Shown piece after piece: positions 1 to 8,338 of a stretch of DNA of 44,745 bases. The position numbers and the translations under genes are program-made. Source of the DNA: a virus; IMG/VR virus record IMGVR_UViG_3300032331_004188, positions 1 through 44,745 of that record; one strand, written 5' to 3'. Position 1 is the first letter of the stretch, and each line of letters starts with the position of its first letter. Below the pieces are notes generated by a model, which saw only the letters and a list, made by a program, of their open reading frames with translations, did not search any database and was not told the DNA's origin.

Positions 1-1458
1 CACGGCCTTGGCGTCATTTGATAGCGCTACGGTTGTGGCCAGATTGCCAATTCTCTTAGCCTTTTCCTCAGAGCCGGCTTTTGACGGCTGCATGTTGATA
101 TCGTACGATGTGGCAGAAGAGCGCGAGGACACTTTGTCTTCAGCTATATGATGAAGCCTGTTAAAATACAGTGGACCTGTAAGCACATCAATATGTTTAC
201 CCGACTCAGGGTCATAGAGGTTTTCCGTATCTTTAATTCCGTTTTTCTCTAGAGTATCTATGACTTTCTGTACTGCAGAGCCTTTTGTAAAGGCAGTCAT
301 ATTGAGAGGTGTTCCCTTTTTCTGGGCCAGCTTGCCTAGCCCGATAGTGTTTACCAGACCAGGAGCAATACGAGAGGTAATACTCATAGAGTTAAGCAGC
401 ACGTCCACAGGTTTGCCATCTTCACCCTGAGGCATCTGAGTGTCAGGAGCAATATGCACAACTCCCTTAGCTCCAAACGGCATGTTCAGCTTGTCGCCAA
501 AACTCATAGGTCTCTTTGTTTTGACTGTAACCGAGATTAGCTTGGCTGTGACGGAAACATCTGTAACCACTCCTGGATACTCGTACTCCCAGGCTACAGA
601 AGAGTCCGAGTGAGCATTTCTGATTACTTTAGACAATTTACCTAGCTGAATATCTAGAGATTTTAAACTTTTAGGCTGCAGCGCCAATATTACAGGGTCG
701 CCATTGTTCAAGGTGACGCCTCTTTTGATTACTCCGTTTGAGTCTATATTAACTAGCTGGTCGTTGTAGTACTTGTTAGGAAACAGAGAAATAAACTTAT
801 CCTTATCAGAAATTAATCCTCTTCCTAATTCAAGACGTATAGGAATTAGCTGTTCGCCTTCTAGTTTTTTTGCGGCGCTTTCTGAGATAACAAGAGCGTC
901 TTCGAAGTTAAGAGAACGAAACGGCATTACCGCTGTCTTAAGATTCATGCCAAGAGCCAATGATCCTTTATTGTCAGAATAGTTGGAGGTAGCCAGCAGC
1001 TGGTCTTTTTTGACAGTGTCTCCAACCTTAACTACAGGAGTATGGTGGATGTAGCTTTCTCGTCCTACTATGTAGTTAGAGTACTTCTCATGCTCGTGTA
1101 TTTTTCCTGCAGAGTCTTTGACGTCGATAGAGTCTTCGTCAATTTTAACTACCTTACCATCTACGGTAGAGTTTACCGTAACCAGTTTACCGAACTGAGA
1201 GCTAAAACTTTCTTTTTTTCCTTTTGGGGCAGGCTGAATCAAAGGGGCCTCGCGGTTTACAAGAGTCATAGCCTGCAGGGATGACTTGTCGCCAATTAGT
1301 ACTCGGGCACCTGACACAGAGCTCAGTCCTGGGATCAGGTTCGTGACAGGACTGAAAAAGTCGGAAGGATCTGGAATGGTGTACTTGGCTTTAAGACTAG
1401 AGGAGACTCGTTTCAGCTTACCATTATCCAACACATACTTGTGGTTATTTGACGTCAT
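1..1458 (-). CDS. RNA polymerase beta subunit, C-terminal fragment (3' end outside window)
   Basis: The 486 codons visible match the second half of bacterial RpoB, which forms part of the catalytic centre and the clamp contacts. The protein starts at the position equivalent to about E. coli residue 650, with a LIPGL...LIGDKSSLQAM segment like the RpoB LIPFLEHDDANRALM region. It continues through NFEDALVISE (residues 184-193, equivalent to E813-D814), GDK and GAKG at 321-332 (equivalent to K1065 and K1073), PVDVLLNSMSITSRI (350-364) and NRLHHIAEDKVSSRSS (433-448, equivalent to H1237). The catalytic-site residues are therefore kept. The ATG at 1458 lies 16 nt after the stop of the upstream gene, so the two probably form one operon. 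The reading frame is open at base 1. The first half of beta is missing here and is encoded by two other genes, at 9253-9918 and 14843-15535. Identity as beta is secure; assembly with the other pieces is inference. Confidence 0.93.
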   Translation of the reverse strand, partial: MTSNNHKYVLDNGKLKRVSSSLKAKYTIPDPSDFFSPVTNLIPGLSSVSGARVLIGDKSSLQAMTLVNREAPLIQPAPKGKKESFSSQFGKLVTVNSTVDGKVVKIDEDSIDVKDSAGKIHEHEKYSNYIVGRESYIHHTPVVKVGDTVKKDQLLATSNYSDNKGSLALGMNLKTAVMPFRSLNFEDALVISESAAKKLEGEQLIPIRLELGRGLISDKDKFISLFPNKYYNDQLVNIDSNGVIKRGVTLNNGDPVILALQPKSLKSLDIQLGKLSKVIRNAHSDSSVAWEYEYPGVVTDVSVTAKLISVTVKTKRPMSFGDKLNMPFGAKGVVHIAPDTQMPQGEDGKPVDVLLNSMSITSRIAPGLVNTIGLGKLAQKKGTPLNMTAFTKGSAVQKVIDTLEKNGIKDTENLYDPESGKHIDVLTGPLYFNRLHHIAEDKVSSRSSATSYDINMQPSKAGSEEKAKRIGNLATTVALSNDAKAV

Positions 1459-1474
1459 ATAAAAATATTAACTA

Positions 1475-1777
1475 TTACTGCTCTGTATTGTCAACCTCTC
1501 CCGCAAATCTGAGACCACATCTCCATAGAGCATTGGCAATGTCATCAGATATCACATCCACGATGTCATTCTGAATTTCCCATATAGCGCAATGTATGAA
1601 CTCGTCGATTAGGGTAGCCAGCAGTTCTTTCCCTTTTTCCCTAGAGTCAATGTACACAGTCTTGTTCTTTGTGTCAGGATGCTCTGTGAGCCCTCGGGCC
1701 TCTCTAAGTTTCTTTACAACGAAGTTGTATCTCTTGCCTCGAATAGTGATTGTTTTGATCTTGTTTAAGTTTTTCAT
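1475..1777 (-). CDS. SprT/zincin-like phage protein with altered HExxH motif
   Basis: This 100-residue protein resembles small phage proteins with a helix of the type HExxH followed by a downstream helix ending in ALWRxGxRF. Here the metal motif reads DEFIH (about residue 58), so the first histidine is replaced by aspartate, while the Glu and second His remain and the ALWRCGLRF end is typical. If the usual zinc-peptidase chemistry needs both histidines, the protein may be inactive or bind metal differently. It is the first gene of a leftward unit that continues into the RNA polymerase beta C-terminal gene 16 nt away, and a good sigma70-like promoter lies just upstream. Family placement is by motif pattern only. 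Confidence 0.6.
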   Translation of the reverse strand: MKNLNKIKTITIRGKRYNFVVKKLREARGLTEHPDTKNKTVYIDSREKGKELLATLIDEFIHCAIWEIQNDIVDVISDDIANALWRCGLRFAGEVDNTEQ

Positions 1778-1797
1778 TGGTGCCCAGGATTAACTGT

Positions 1798-1826
1798 ATT
1801 ATAGTCTAGCATGGTCGTGCGTACAA
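1798..1826 (-). promoter_or_regulatory. Sigma70-like promoter for the metallopeptidase-like/beta C-terminal unit
   Basis: On the minus strand TTGTAC (1821-1826) and TATAAT (1798-1803) are separated by exactly 17 bases and lie 21 bases upstream of the ATG at 1777. The -10 hexamer is a perfect consensus. This implies that the beta C-terminal gene is transcribed by a host-type sigma70 holoenzyme. Confidence 0.6.
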
Positions 1827-1849
1827 TCCTGTTGTTTGTAGGGGATAGC

Positions 1850-1992
1850 CAGGCTACCAGTATAACCCATAGTGTACTATCTATTCCCTCTCTCTCCCAT
1901 TCGCATACTCTCCCTCTCTCACATAACCTCTCTAATACTCACTCCCATTACAATGCTCTCTCATAAGATCATACTAAGCTTTAAGATCTCTC
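1850..1992. other. Pyrimidine-rich noncoding leader before the HUH gene
   Basis: The stretch between the divergent genes at 1777 and 2010 is strongly pyrimidine-rich on the plus strand, with CTCTC occurring repeatedly in the last 120 bases. No open frame or hairpin terminator is evident. The same CTCT/AGAG bias continues into the first kilobase of the HUH gene. It may be an untranslated leader, a binding region for the endonuclease, or only compositional drift. Confidence 0.4.
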
Positions 1993-2009
1993 CTGGTTAT
2001 TTGAAGTAG

Positions 2010-3740
2010 ATGGCACACACGGGCACAATATCTCTAGATGAGCTTCTCGATATAAAGAGCTCTGACAAACAAGAGTCTCGTAACTTCACATATGTAGGAC
2101 TTGAGTGTGCTCCTCCCCCTGCTAGTGCTGTAGAGGAATTCAGATCGTCTGACTGGTATCTCTCTAGTTCCTCTAGTCTGATCTCTAGCAATTCTAAATG
2201 CTCCTCTAGATATGATCTCAATTGGGCTAATCCCTCAGACTATCTCTCTAACTGGCGTTTGCTATCCTCTCATGAAAAAGAGCAATTTAGAAGTCTGGTA
2301 GTCTCTGACACCGGAGGTAACTCTAATAGGTTTGGTCTTAAAAAGCTAAATTTAGAATCTCATCTACTTTTAAGTATTGGCTGTGACATGATGAACATAG
2401 CTCTTACTGGCAAAGATCCTATTCTTACCAATCTAAAGAACTCTCATACAAAAGACTATCATCAGGAAATATTCGACAACAGGACTGTAGATCCTAGAAG
2501 CTCGCTGAGAGCCTATAAGAAATTCATAAAAACATACTCTCCTGAAACTCTCTTCAGTCTAGGTCTAGAATGCTATCAGGCTGTGGTTACTCTAGACAAA
2601 AAGTACAGCAAGCTCACTGATCCTCAAGAAACCAAAGAGCTCTATCAAAAGTTCTTTCAAGAGAACAACAGGGCTTTCAGTAGGCTCTGCAACAAAAGGA
2701 AAAAGATCTTCAGCTATCTCTACAGCCACGAGATCAGTGTAGACTCTATCATCAACCAAGAGTACAGAGCTCATACTCATATAGTCTTCTGGGTGCCTAG
2801 GGCCGCAAAAGGCAAAAGAGCAGCTTCTGACGTAAAAGAGATCGAAAACATCTTCAACAGCAGTTTCAAAGACAGAGAGCTCAAGATAGAGACTATCGAG
2901 TCTGACAAAGGAGATGTTCCAAGAGTTTCCAGAACATACAAAGACATCGAGGTGTTTCTAGCCTATATGTTCAGAGGCTATAGTCTGGCTCCTCAGTATC
3001 TGCGAGAAATCAGAGAAGACAACATCAGAGAGCTCAACAAGAAGACTGTAGAAACATATCACAACCTGATCTGGCTGGTAAAAGGAGATGTGTTTTCTAA
3101 AAGCGTTCGCAGAAACAACCACTCTTACATTCCCAAAAGAGATCAGAAAGAGTCTTTTAAGCATCCTCTCTTGCAAACCAAGAAAATATCCAATACAATA
3201 AAAGTAAAAATACCCAGAAACTCTAAAGGAACTGCTCATGCTCTGCTCGTCAATCAACCCTGTCAATCTGACAAGCCCAAAAGATCTCGCAAGATATCTT
3301 CAAAAACACAGCTCGCACAAGTCTCTCAGGAAAGAGGCGTTTCTAGAAGGAGCAAACCACGAGCTGGAGCTGGTCAAGAAAAGCTATCAGGAGAAAGAAG
3401 CACGCTATCTAAACTACCTGCAGAACAGGCTGAGAGAGCTCAACAAGAAAAGCTCAGAGAAGCTAGAAGAGCAAGAAATTCTAGAGATCACCAAATCAGC
3501 GGAAGCGTTCAACAGATACTTTCAAGAAGAGAGCAGAAACGTATGGAACGGAATTCTGGACGAGCTCAAAAAAGAGGGAGCCAACCAGAGCTTCATCGAG
3601 GGAATGCAAAAAGAGGCAGCAGGCTTCGACGCTCAGAAGATCTACCGAATGCTCAGCGTACCATTCAGAAGATTTGCAAGAAAGTTTCGTCCAGCCTCCT
3701 CCCCGCAAGCAGCGGCCCCAGCATCGGCTCCAGCACCTAA
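2010..3740 (+). CDS. Candidate HUH-type (Rep-like) endonuclease
   Basis: A 576-codon frame opens at an ATG without a clear ribosome-binding site. Residues 250-261 read QEYRAHTHIVFW, which fits the HxH metal motif of rolling-circle replication initiators (H255, H257). It is preceded by a basic helix (NKRKK) and a YLYSHEIS strand, as in microvirus VP4-like replication proteins. Tyrosines 319 and 324 (LAYMFRGYS) are candidates for the nucleophile, but the usual lysine of a YxxK motif is not obvious. The first 190 residues are Ser-rich and unrecognised. From about residue 410 the frame is Arg/Gln/Ser-rich low-complexity sequence and overlaps the next gene out of frame for 503 bases, so the true C-terminus is uncertain. 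Codon use is rich in AGA, TCT and CTC, unlike later genes, which suggests separate acquisition. Confidence 0.55.
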   Translation: MAHTGTISLDELLDIKSSDKQESRNFTYVGLECAPPPASAVEEFRSSDWYLSSSSSLISSNSKCSSRYDLNWANPSDYLSNWRLLSSHEKEQFRSLVVSDTGGNSNRFGLKKLNLESHLLLSIGCDMMNIALTGKDPILTNLKNSHTKDYHQEIFDNRTVDPRSSLRAYKKFIKTYSPETLFSLGLECYQAVVTLDKKYSKLTDPQETKELYQKFFQENNRAFSRLCNKRKKIFSYLYSHEISVDSIINQEYRAHTHIVFWVPRAAKGKRAASDVKEIENIFNSSFKDRELKIETIESDKGDVPRVSRTYKDIEVFLAYMFRGYSLAPQYLREIREDNIRELNKKTVETYHNLIWLVKGDVFSKSVRRNNHSYIPKRDQKESFKHPLLQTKKISNTIKVKIPRNSKGTAHALLVNQPCQSDKPKRSRKISSKTQLAQVSQERGVSRRSKPRAGAGQEKLSGERSTLSKLPAEQAERAQQEKLREARRARNSRDHQISGSVQQILSRREQKRMERNSGRAQKRGSQPELHRGNAKRGSRLRRSEDLPNAQRTIQKICKKVSSSLLPASSGPSIGSST

Positions 3741-4290
3741 CGCAACACCATCGGCCCCTGCTCCAGCAGCAGGTGGAGGAGGGGGTTCGGCATTTACATT
3801 CAGTCCAGGAGGAGCCCTCAAGGGTCTTGCAGGAGGAGCTCTTACAGGAGGCATGCTAGGAGGACTTCCAGGAGCAGTGATCGGCGCAGGAATTGGCGGG
3901 CCCATGGGTCTACTGGGTAGCGTAGGAGGCCCTCTGGCCACAGCAGGCCTGCTAGGCTATGGAGCATACAAGGGAATCAAAGGAACAGGTCTGCTAGGAA
4001 AAGGAGACGAGCGAGACATCTCAGGAGAACTAGAAGACAGAAACAGAGTAGTTCCGTTTTTAAACAACAAATTTCTAGGAGGAGCAGGAGGAGCTCTGCT
4101 AGGAAACCTGGTAGCGTCAGAGGCAGGTCTTCAAGGACCTATGAGCTGGCTTGCTCCGGTAATAGGAGGAATAGCAGGCTACAACTATCTTCCTCAGATG
4201 ATGAACAAATGGAAAGACCCTGTTGGAGTAGGTGCAAACAGCATCAGTCCATGGGCAGCAAGAACAAACAGAATGGTCATAGGACAATAA
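3238..4290 (+). CDS. Coiled-coil plus glycine-zipper protein, candidate virion or ejection protein
   Basis: A 350-residue protein of unknown family. Residues 14-110 are charged and helical, with Leu/Glu/Lys heptad character, then GMQKEAAG near residue 121, an Ala/Pro linker (about 145-178) and a long Gly/Ala/Leu region (about 180-260) with closely spaced GxxxG-type repeats that could insert into or cross a membrane. The ATG at 3238 is preceded by AAAGGA seven bases upstream, one of the few ribosome-binding sites in the window, which supports this start inside the preceding gene. It opens a run of similar glycine-rich proteins up to 8995, spaced 1-4 bases apart, so co-expression is likely. Its role as a DNA-ejection or inner-virion protein is inference. 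Confidence 0.75.
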   Translation: MLCSSINPVNLTSPKDLARYLQKHSSHKSLRKEAFLEGANHELELVKKSYQEKEARYLNYLQNRLRELNKKSSEKLEEQEILEITKSAEAFNRYFQEESRNVWNGILDELKKEGANQSFIEGMQKEAAGFDAQKIYRMLSVPFRRFARKFRPASSPQAAAPASAPAPNATPSAPAPAAGGGGGSAFTFSPGGALKGLAGGALTGGMLGGLPGAVIGAGIGGPMGLLGSVGGPLATAGLLGYGAYKGIKGTGLLGKGDERDISGELEDRNRVVPFLNNKFLGGAGGALLGNLVASEAGLQGPMSWLAPVIGGIAGYNYLPQMMNKWKDPVGVGANSISPWAARTNRMVIGQ

Positions 4291-4294
4291 TTTT

Positions 4295-6118
4295 ATGAAT
4301 CTCTATCTACCCGCATTTAGCCTAGGAATTCGCGAAGAGCTGGAAAAAGCGAGCATGCTCAAAAAAGAAGCTGCAGGAATTTCTGGATTCAATCCAGCTC
4401 AATACAAAACCAATCAGCCTAAAGCATCTGCTGCTGTACCAGCTGGAGCGCCCAGCAGCAATCTGCCTCGCCCTACAGGAGCTGATCTGGAAAGTCTGGA
4501 CGCATTCAAAGCATTCAAGGCCAGAAGCCAGAATCCTCCACCAGTAGCTCCAAGACCTCCAAGCAATCAGGAGCTCACCAGACGGGACATGTACGATAGG
4601 ATGAATGCTGGTAATGGAATTACTCCCATAGATCCTAGAGGAGCAGAAACTTTGCGCAGTGGTCTTTTAAGCGGTGCGCTGACTCCTAGACAAGTACAGG
4701 ACGCTATTCGTATGATGCCTGCTCATGAGCGCACTCAAGCTCAGATGATTGTGGCTGGAGGAAGAAATCCTCAGGAGGTACTCACGGCAGCCAACAACTA
4801 CAACAGTCCTTACGGAGGCAATGCTTACGGAAAAGATTATCTCGTGCACCAGAACAATCAAAACTGGCTGAATGCGCAGAGGGCTATCACTCAAAGTAAT
4901 CCTCTGATAGGAAAGGCTGGCACAAAAGAAAACGCTCAGTTTCTTGCTGAATATAGAAACCGTGCAGGATCAAACCTCCATCAAAATCACGAGGCCCTGC
5001 AAGGAGCATTAGCTGCAATGAATTCGGCTAGGCCGGCCGGAGCAAATGTAGCTGCTGCGCCAGGAACTCCAGTACAGGCAACTCAAGCCCCTTCTCCTGC
5101 AACAACCGTCAGAAGCAGTCAGGGCTCCATGCCTGTGCCAGTCTCAAGCAACGATACAACCCCAAAAGGCGCGCCTCTTCCAGGAGGACCTATAGGCAAC
5201 GCACCCATGCCGCCTGCGGCGACCACGAGCGCGGGCGGTCAGGGTACAATGCCTCCACCTGTGCCTGCGCCGGCGTCTGCGCCAAGCAACAGCGCCATGC
5301 CAAAGCCGGCCCCTATTCCTAATGCGCCTACTGGCACCACCAAGACTAGCATGGATCTTTCGTCTATGCCAATGAACGAGAACATACTTCCTAATATAGG
5401 CAAGCAGGCAAAATGGAAGTATGTGCGAACAAAAGATGGCCTTAAGCTTACTGACGGAAATCTTGTATACAGCTTTGGAGGATTTCCAGAAAACTTCTCA
5501 GCTGACGATTCTAGAGTTTCTAGAATGAGCGACGATAGTATTTTGGACTTTGAGAAAGACATGCTGTCTAAAGGAACCGCACAGATTCATAGAAGCAGCC
5601 CAGACAATATCTACATGACCCTGGCTGACGGAAGTCAAAATCCTACGTTTATGCTTCAACATGAGGAAGGGAAGAACTGGAGATACAGTCCTTCTAAAAA
5701 GTTTTTATCTAAGCTCAAAGCAATATCAGATTTGAGCAAAAAGGAAAATCCTAGCATTCCTGAAACGGTGGATGTAAATCCAGAGAGCATGCTAGACGCA
5801 GCAACCGACGCTGGAGTGAAGCTTGCAAATCTCTCGCTAAACATGACCGCAGACGATCTGGCCGACGCATCAACCAATCTTATAGAAGGAGTCAAAAACT
5901 TTGGAAAAGGATTCGTACACACTCACGCCACAAAACCTGTCACAGGATTTTTAGAAAGCTATATGCTCTCTAAAGGAATAGGAAGCATCAGAGACTATCT
6001 CAATCCTAAGAGAAAAATCGAAAGGCTCATAGATCCTGCTGTGCGCAAAAGTAGAGAAGTTTGGCCCTTGGCTGAGGCAGCACTAGCCACGCTAGGAAGC
6101 AGAGCTATCGCTATGTAA
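4295..6118 (+). CDS. Large Pro/Ala-linked virion-like protein
   Basis: A 607-residue protein with no family I recognise. The N-terminus (residues 1-30) carries SMLKKEAAG, a short motif repeated in neighbouring proteins. Residues about 100-245 are helical and Asn/Gln-rich; about 250-350 is a long Pro/Ala/Gly/Ser linker typical of extended structural proteins; about 375-470 looks like a compact beta-rich domain; the C-terminus is helical with basic patches. The ATG follows the previous stop by four bases and has no Shine-Dalgarno sequence. The linker and its place in a cotranscribed block of glycine-zipper proteins suggest a virion or host-entry component. No enzyme motif was seen. Confidence 0.75.
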   Translation: MNLYLPAFSLGIREELEKASMLKKEAAGISGFNPAQYKTNQPKASAAVPAGAPSSNLPRPTGADLESLDAFKAFKARSQNPPPVAPRPPSNQELTRRDMYDRMNAGNGITPIDPRGAETLRSGLLSGALTPRQVQDAIRMMPAHERTQAQMIVAGGRNPQEVLTAANNYNSPYGGNAYGKDYLVHQNNQNWLNAQRAITQSNPLIGKAGTKENAQFLAEYRNRAGSNLHQNHEALQGALAAMNSARPAGANVAAAPGTPVQATQAPSPATTVRSSQGSMPVPVSSNDTTPKGAPLPGGPIGNAPMPPAATTSAGGQGTMPPPVPAPASAPSNSAMPKPAPIPNAPTGTTKTSMDLSSMPMNENILPNIGKQAKWKYVRTKDGLKLTDGNLVYSFGGFPENFSADDSRVSRMSDDSILDFEKDMLSKGTAQIHRSSPDNIYMTLADGSQNPTFMLQHEEGKNWRYSPSKKFLSKLKAISDLSKKENPSIPETVDVNPESMLDAATDAGVKLANLSLNMTADDLADASTNLIEGVKNFGKGFVHTHATKPVTGFLESYMLSKGIGSIRDYLNPKRKIERLIDPAVRKSREVWPLAEAALATLGSRAIAM

Positions 6119-6120
6119 TT

Positions 6121-6486
6121 ATGAGCGAAAATCTCTTCTCAATGGTCAGCTCTTCTGTTGACCCTAGCTTCTATAAGAAACCTTCAGGAGATCTTCAGCC
6201 TATTCTGGTTAAGATGATTTCTCAGGATCATGGGTTAGATCTGGGCAAAAAGCAAAGCTTGCTTACGCTGCTAAACTCTCCAGAAGCTTTGGATAATCTA
6301 TTGGTAGGAGCTATAGGAGCAGCAGTAATGCATACACTAGCCTCATACAAAAAGATGTCTCCTACCTCTCGCACTCTATTGAGCTTGGCTGGATTTGGAA
6401 TTGGTACTATAATGTACAACATAATTAAAGAACGTAAATTTACCTCTTTCGACCAGGCTACAGGAAAAGTAAAAATTAAAATATAA
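6121..6486 (+). CDS. Small protein with two hydrophobic segments
   Basis: A 121-residue protein of unknown family. Two hydrophobic stretches (about 58-72, LLVGAIGAAVMHTLA, and 84-102, LLSLAGFGIGTIMYNII) could form a helical hairpin in a membrane, followed by a basic tail. It begins two bases after the preceding stop in the TATG context and is followed after one base by the next gene. It probably works with the surrounding glycine-zipper proteins. Confidence 0.7.
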   Translation: MSENLFSMVSSSVDPSFYKKPSGDLQPILVKMISQDHGLDLGKKQSLLTLLNSPEALDNLLVGAIGAAVMHTLASYKKMSPTSRTLLSLAGFGIGTIMYNIIKERKFTSFDQATGKVKIKI

Positions 6487-6487
6487 T

Positions 6488-6859
6488 ATGGAACTTACAA
6501 AATTTGCACAGGCAGTAAAACAAGAGCTAGAGATCGAACTGTTGAAAGCAGGATCTAGCCTGCATGAGTTTGAGCAGGCTCTCCAGACCATCAATACCGG
6601 AGAGGGCGTTCTGAAAATTGCTGTAGATGGAAACAGGATTATCGACAATATGATCTCAGGAGGAATGAGCTCTGCAGGAAGTATTCCTGAACTAGCGTTC
6701 AAAGGTTCGCTTGCAGGAGGAGCTTTGGCTGGCCTTACTCTAGACGAAATGGACAAATCTGTAGACTCGTTGCATAAAGCTCTTGCTAAAGAGCGAGAAA
6801 AAATTAATCTGGTCAAGCGGGTAACAACCAATCTAAAGAGAGAACATGGACTTATTTAA
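6488..6859 (+). CDS. Small helical protein with glycine-zipper segment
   Basis: A 123-residue protein of unknown family. It has an amphipathic N-terminal helix, a short central glycine-zipper stretch (about 77-89, GSLAGGALAGLTL) and a charged C-terminal helix. It starts one base after the preceding stop and its last 14 bases overlap the next gene, a sign of translational coupling. It belongs with the other glycine-zipper proteins of this block. Confidence 0.7.
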   Translation: MELTKFAQAVKQELEIELLKAGSSLHEFEQALQTINTGEGVLKIAVDGNRIIDNMISGGMSSAGSIPELAFKGSLAGGALAGLTLDEMDKSVDSLHKALAKEREKINLVKRVTTNLKREHGLI

Positions 6860-7223
6860 TGACACTATAGAAGCAAAGGCTACAGAACATTTTGATTTTG
6901 GTGTGAGTTCGGCAGATTTGACCACTGCAAACAGAAAGAGAAACATCAAGAACGAAGTAGCCAACAAGTCGTTTGATCCTGAAACTGTTATAGACGCCTA
7001 TGAGCTAGCCAAAGGCATAAAAAAGAGACCTAAAGCTGATGATCTTACAGGATACACTTTTAAGAACATCATTCTAGATCCCGAGCAGCAGAAAGATCAG
7101 GACATGCTCAACGAGCTGATGAACAACAAAAAATACGTAATTGCGCACTGGAAAGACACCTGGACAGCTCAAGGAAGTTTTAGAGTATTTATAATTTACG
7201 GAACTAAAAAAGAAACCCAATAA
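6846..7223 (+). CDS. Unknown soluble protein
   Basis: A 125-residue, charged, apparently soluble protein with no family I recognise. The first half is helical (NRKRNIKNEVANKSF). The second half has beta character ending in FRVFIIYGTKKE. The start overlaps the end of the previous gene by 14 bases and has AGAGAG just upstream, so reinitiation from the preceding gene is likely. It lacks the glycine-zipper features of its neighbours. Confidence 0.7.
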   Translation: MDLFNDTIEAKATEHFDFGVSSADLTTANRKRNIKNEVANKSFDPETVIDAYELAKGIKKRPKADDLTGYTFKNIILDPEQQKDQDMLNELMNNKKYVIAHWKDTWTAQGSFRVFIIYGTKKETQ

Positions 7224-7227
7224 CTAT

Positions 7228-8334
7228 ATGGAGATAAATCAAAAAACCGCATCAACACCATTACCACTTTCTCCAGAAGAGGCACAGCTTGCTTCTAAGC
7301 TATTTGGTCGCAGTCTGTTTAGTGCACTTGCTCTTGCTAATGAACAGGAGTCTCGCAGAAACCTAGGTCCAGAGCAGCTAGGATTTGATGACGAAAAAAC
7401 TTTGAGAATTCCTATTCCTATGAATTTGCTTCCTAGTAAAACGGCAGCCTTTGGTCAGCCTGCTTACATAGGGCCAGATACTCCTCCAGAACCTGCTGAA
7501 GGCCAGGGTATTCTTGCTCATGTTAAAAGAAACTTGGGCAAGTACCTGGGCAGCTACGGAGGAGCAGCTCTCGGTGGTGCTCTGGGAGCTACAGGCAAGC
7601 ACGGAGGAGCATTAAAGAAAGTCTTAAAAACTCTGGCAGGAGGAACAGTCGGAGCAACCGCCGGAGCAGGGGCAGGAGCTCTGTATGATGAGCTTGAAAA
7701 AGATAAGCAAATAGCGTCGATGCAGAACTCCAGACTGAACAAACAGAAACTTCTGCAGAGCATGATACAGACAGGAGAGCTAGAAGATCTTTTGAATTCT
7801 GGTGACGTAAGCAAGTATGCTAGCGAAGATATGGCTGATTCTTACGAGCCAGGAATGCTGGCTAGAGCATTTAAAAATCAAAGCAATCCTATCAGCATGC
7901 TATTTGGAAGTCAGACAGGATTTAGAGACGCTAAGAAAGACTATTACCTGCAGCAGAAGAAAAGAATTCAGGATGAGCTGATGGCTGCTCAGCAGGACTA
8001 TATGGATGTGCTGTCTAAAATCAAAACAGGGTCTAGTCTTGAAACTCCTTGTGTGGACGCATTCTGCAACGGAATAGCCTATTCATCCTTGTTTCAAAAA
8101 ACAGCAGAAGATGTGAATATTGAGGAAGGAGCCGTAGGCAGAATGTTGGGAGATATGCTTGGAGGAATTAAAAAACCCTTCCAACCTGCAGTAGACGCCG
8201 CCACATCAGGACTTGTTAGCACAGGAGCCGGTTCAGCCTGGCTGACATTCTTGCTGCGCAAAAAGATGCGCGAAGAACCTGAGAAGTACATGGAACAAAA
8301 CATGCCCACAAGGGTTGAACTCGCACCCTACTAA
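7228..8334 (+). CDS. Glycine-zipper virion-like protein with several KTA motifs
   Basis: A 368-residue protein of unknown family. The N-terminus carries NQKTASTP (about residue 4), a second SKTAAF lies near residue 71 and a third QKTAED near residue 290. These are the clearest examples of a short Lys-Thr/Glu-Ala motif repeated across this gene block. Residues about 105-155 are Gly/Ala-rich (GGAALGGALGATG and following), suited to membrane insertion. The rest is helical and charged. It starts four bases after the previous stop in the TATG context. A role in the virion or in DNA ejection, possibly with proteolytic processing at the KTA sites, is inference. Confidence 0.75.
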   Translation: MEINQKTASTPLPLSPEEAQLASKLFGRSLFSALALANEQESRRNLGPEQLGFDDEKTLRIPIPMNLLPSKTAAFGQPAYIGPDTPPEPAEGQGILAHVKRNLGKYLGSYGGAALGGALGATGKHGGALKKVLKTLAGGTVGATAGAGAGALYDELEKDKQIASMQNSRLNKQKLLQSMIQTGELEDLLNSGDVSKYASEDMADSYEPGMLARAFKNQSNPISMLFGSQTGFRDAKKDYYLQQKKRIQDELMAAQQDYMDVLSKIKTGSSLETPCVDAFCNGIAYSSLFQKTAEDVNIEEGAVGRMLGDMLGGIKKPFQPAVDAATSGLVSTGAGSAWLTFLLRKKMREEPEKYMEQNMPTRVELAPY

Positions 8335-8338
8335 TCCT

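Noticed and set aside
3642-3941. Minus-strand and second plus-strand frames over the Ala/Pro/Gly region of the 3238 gene
   Set aside because: They are mirror products of the GC-rich linker and lack start context; the 3238 frame is continuous and protein-like.
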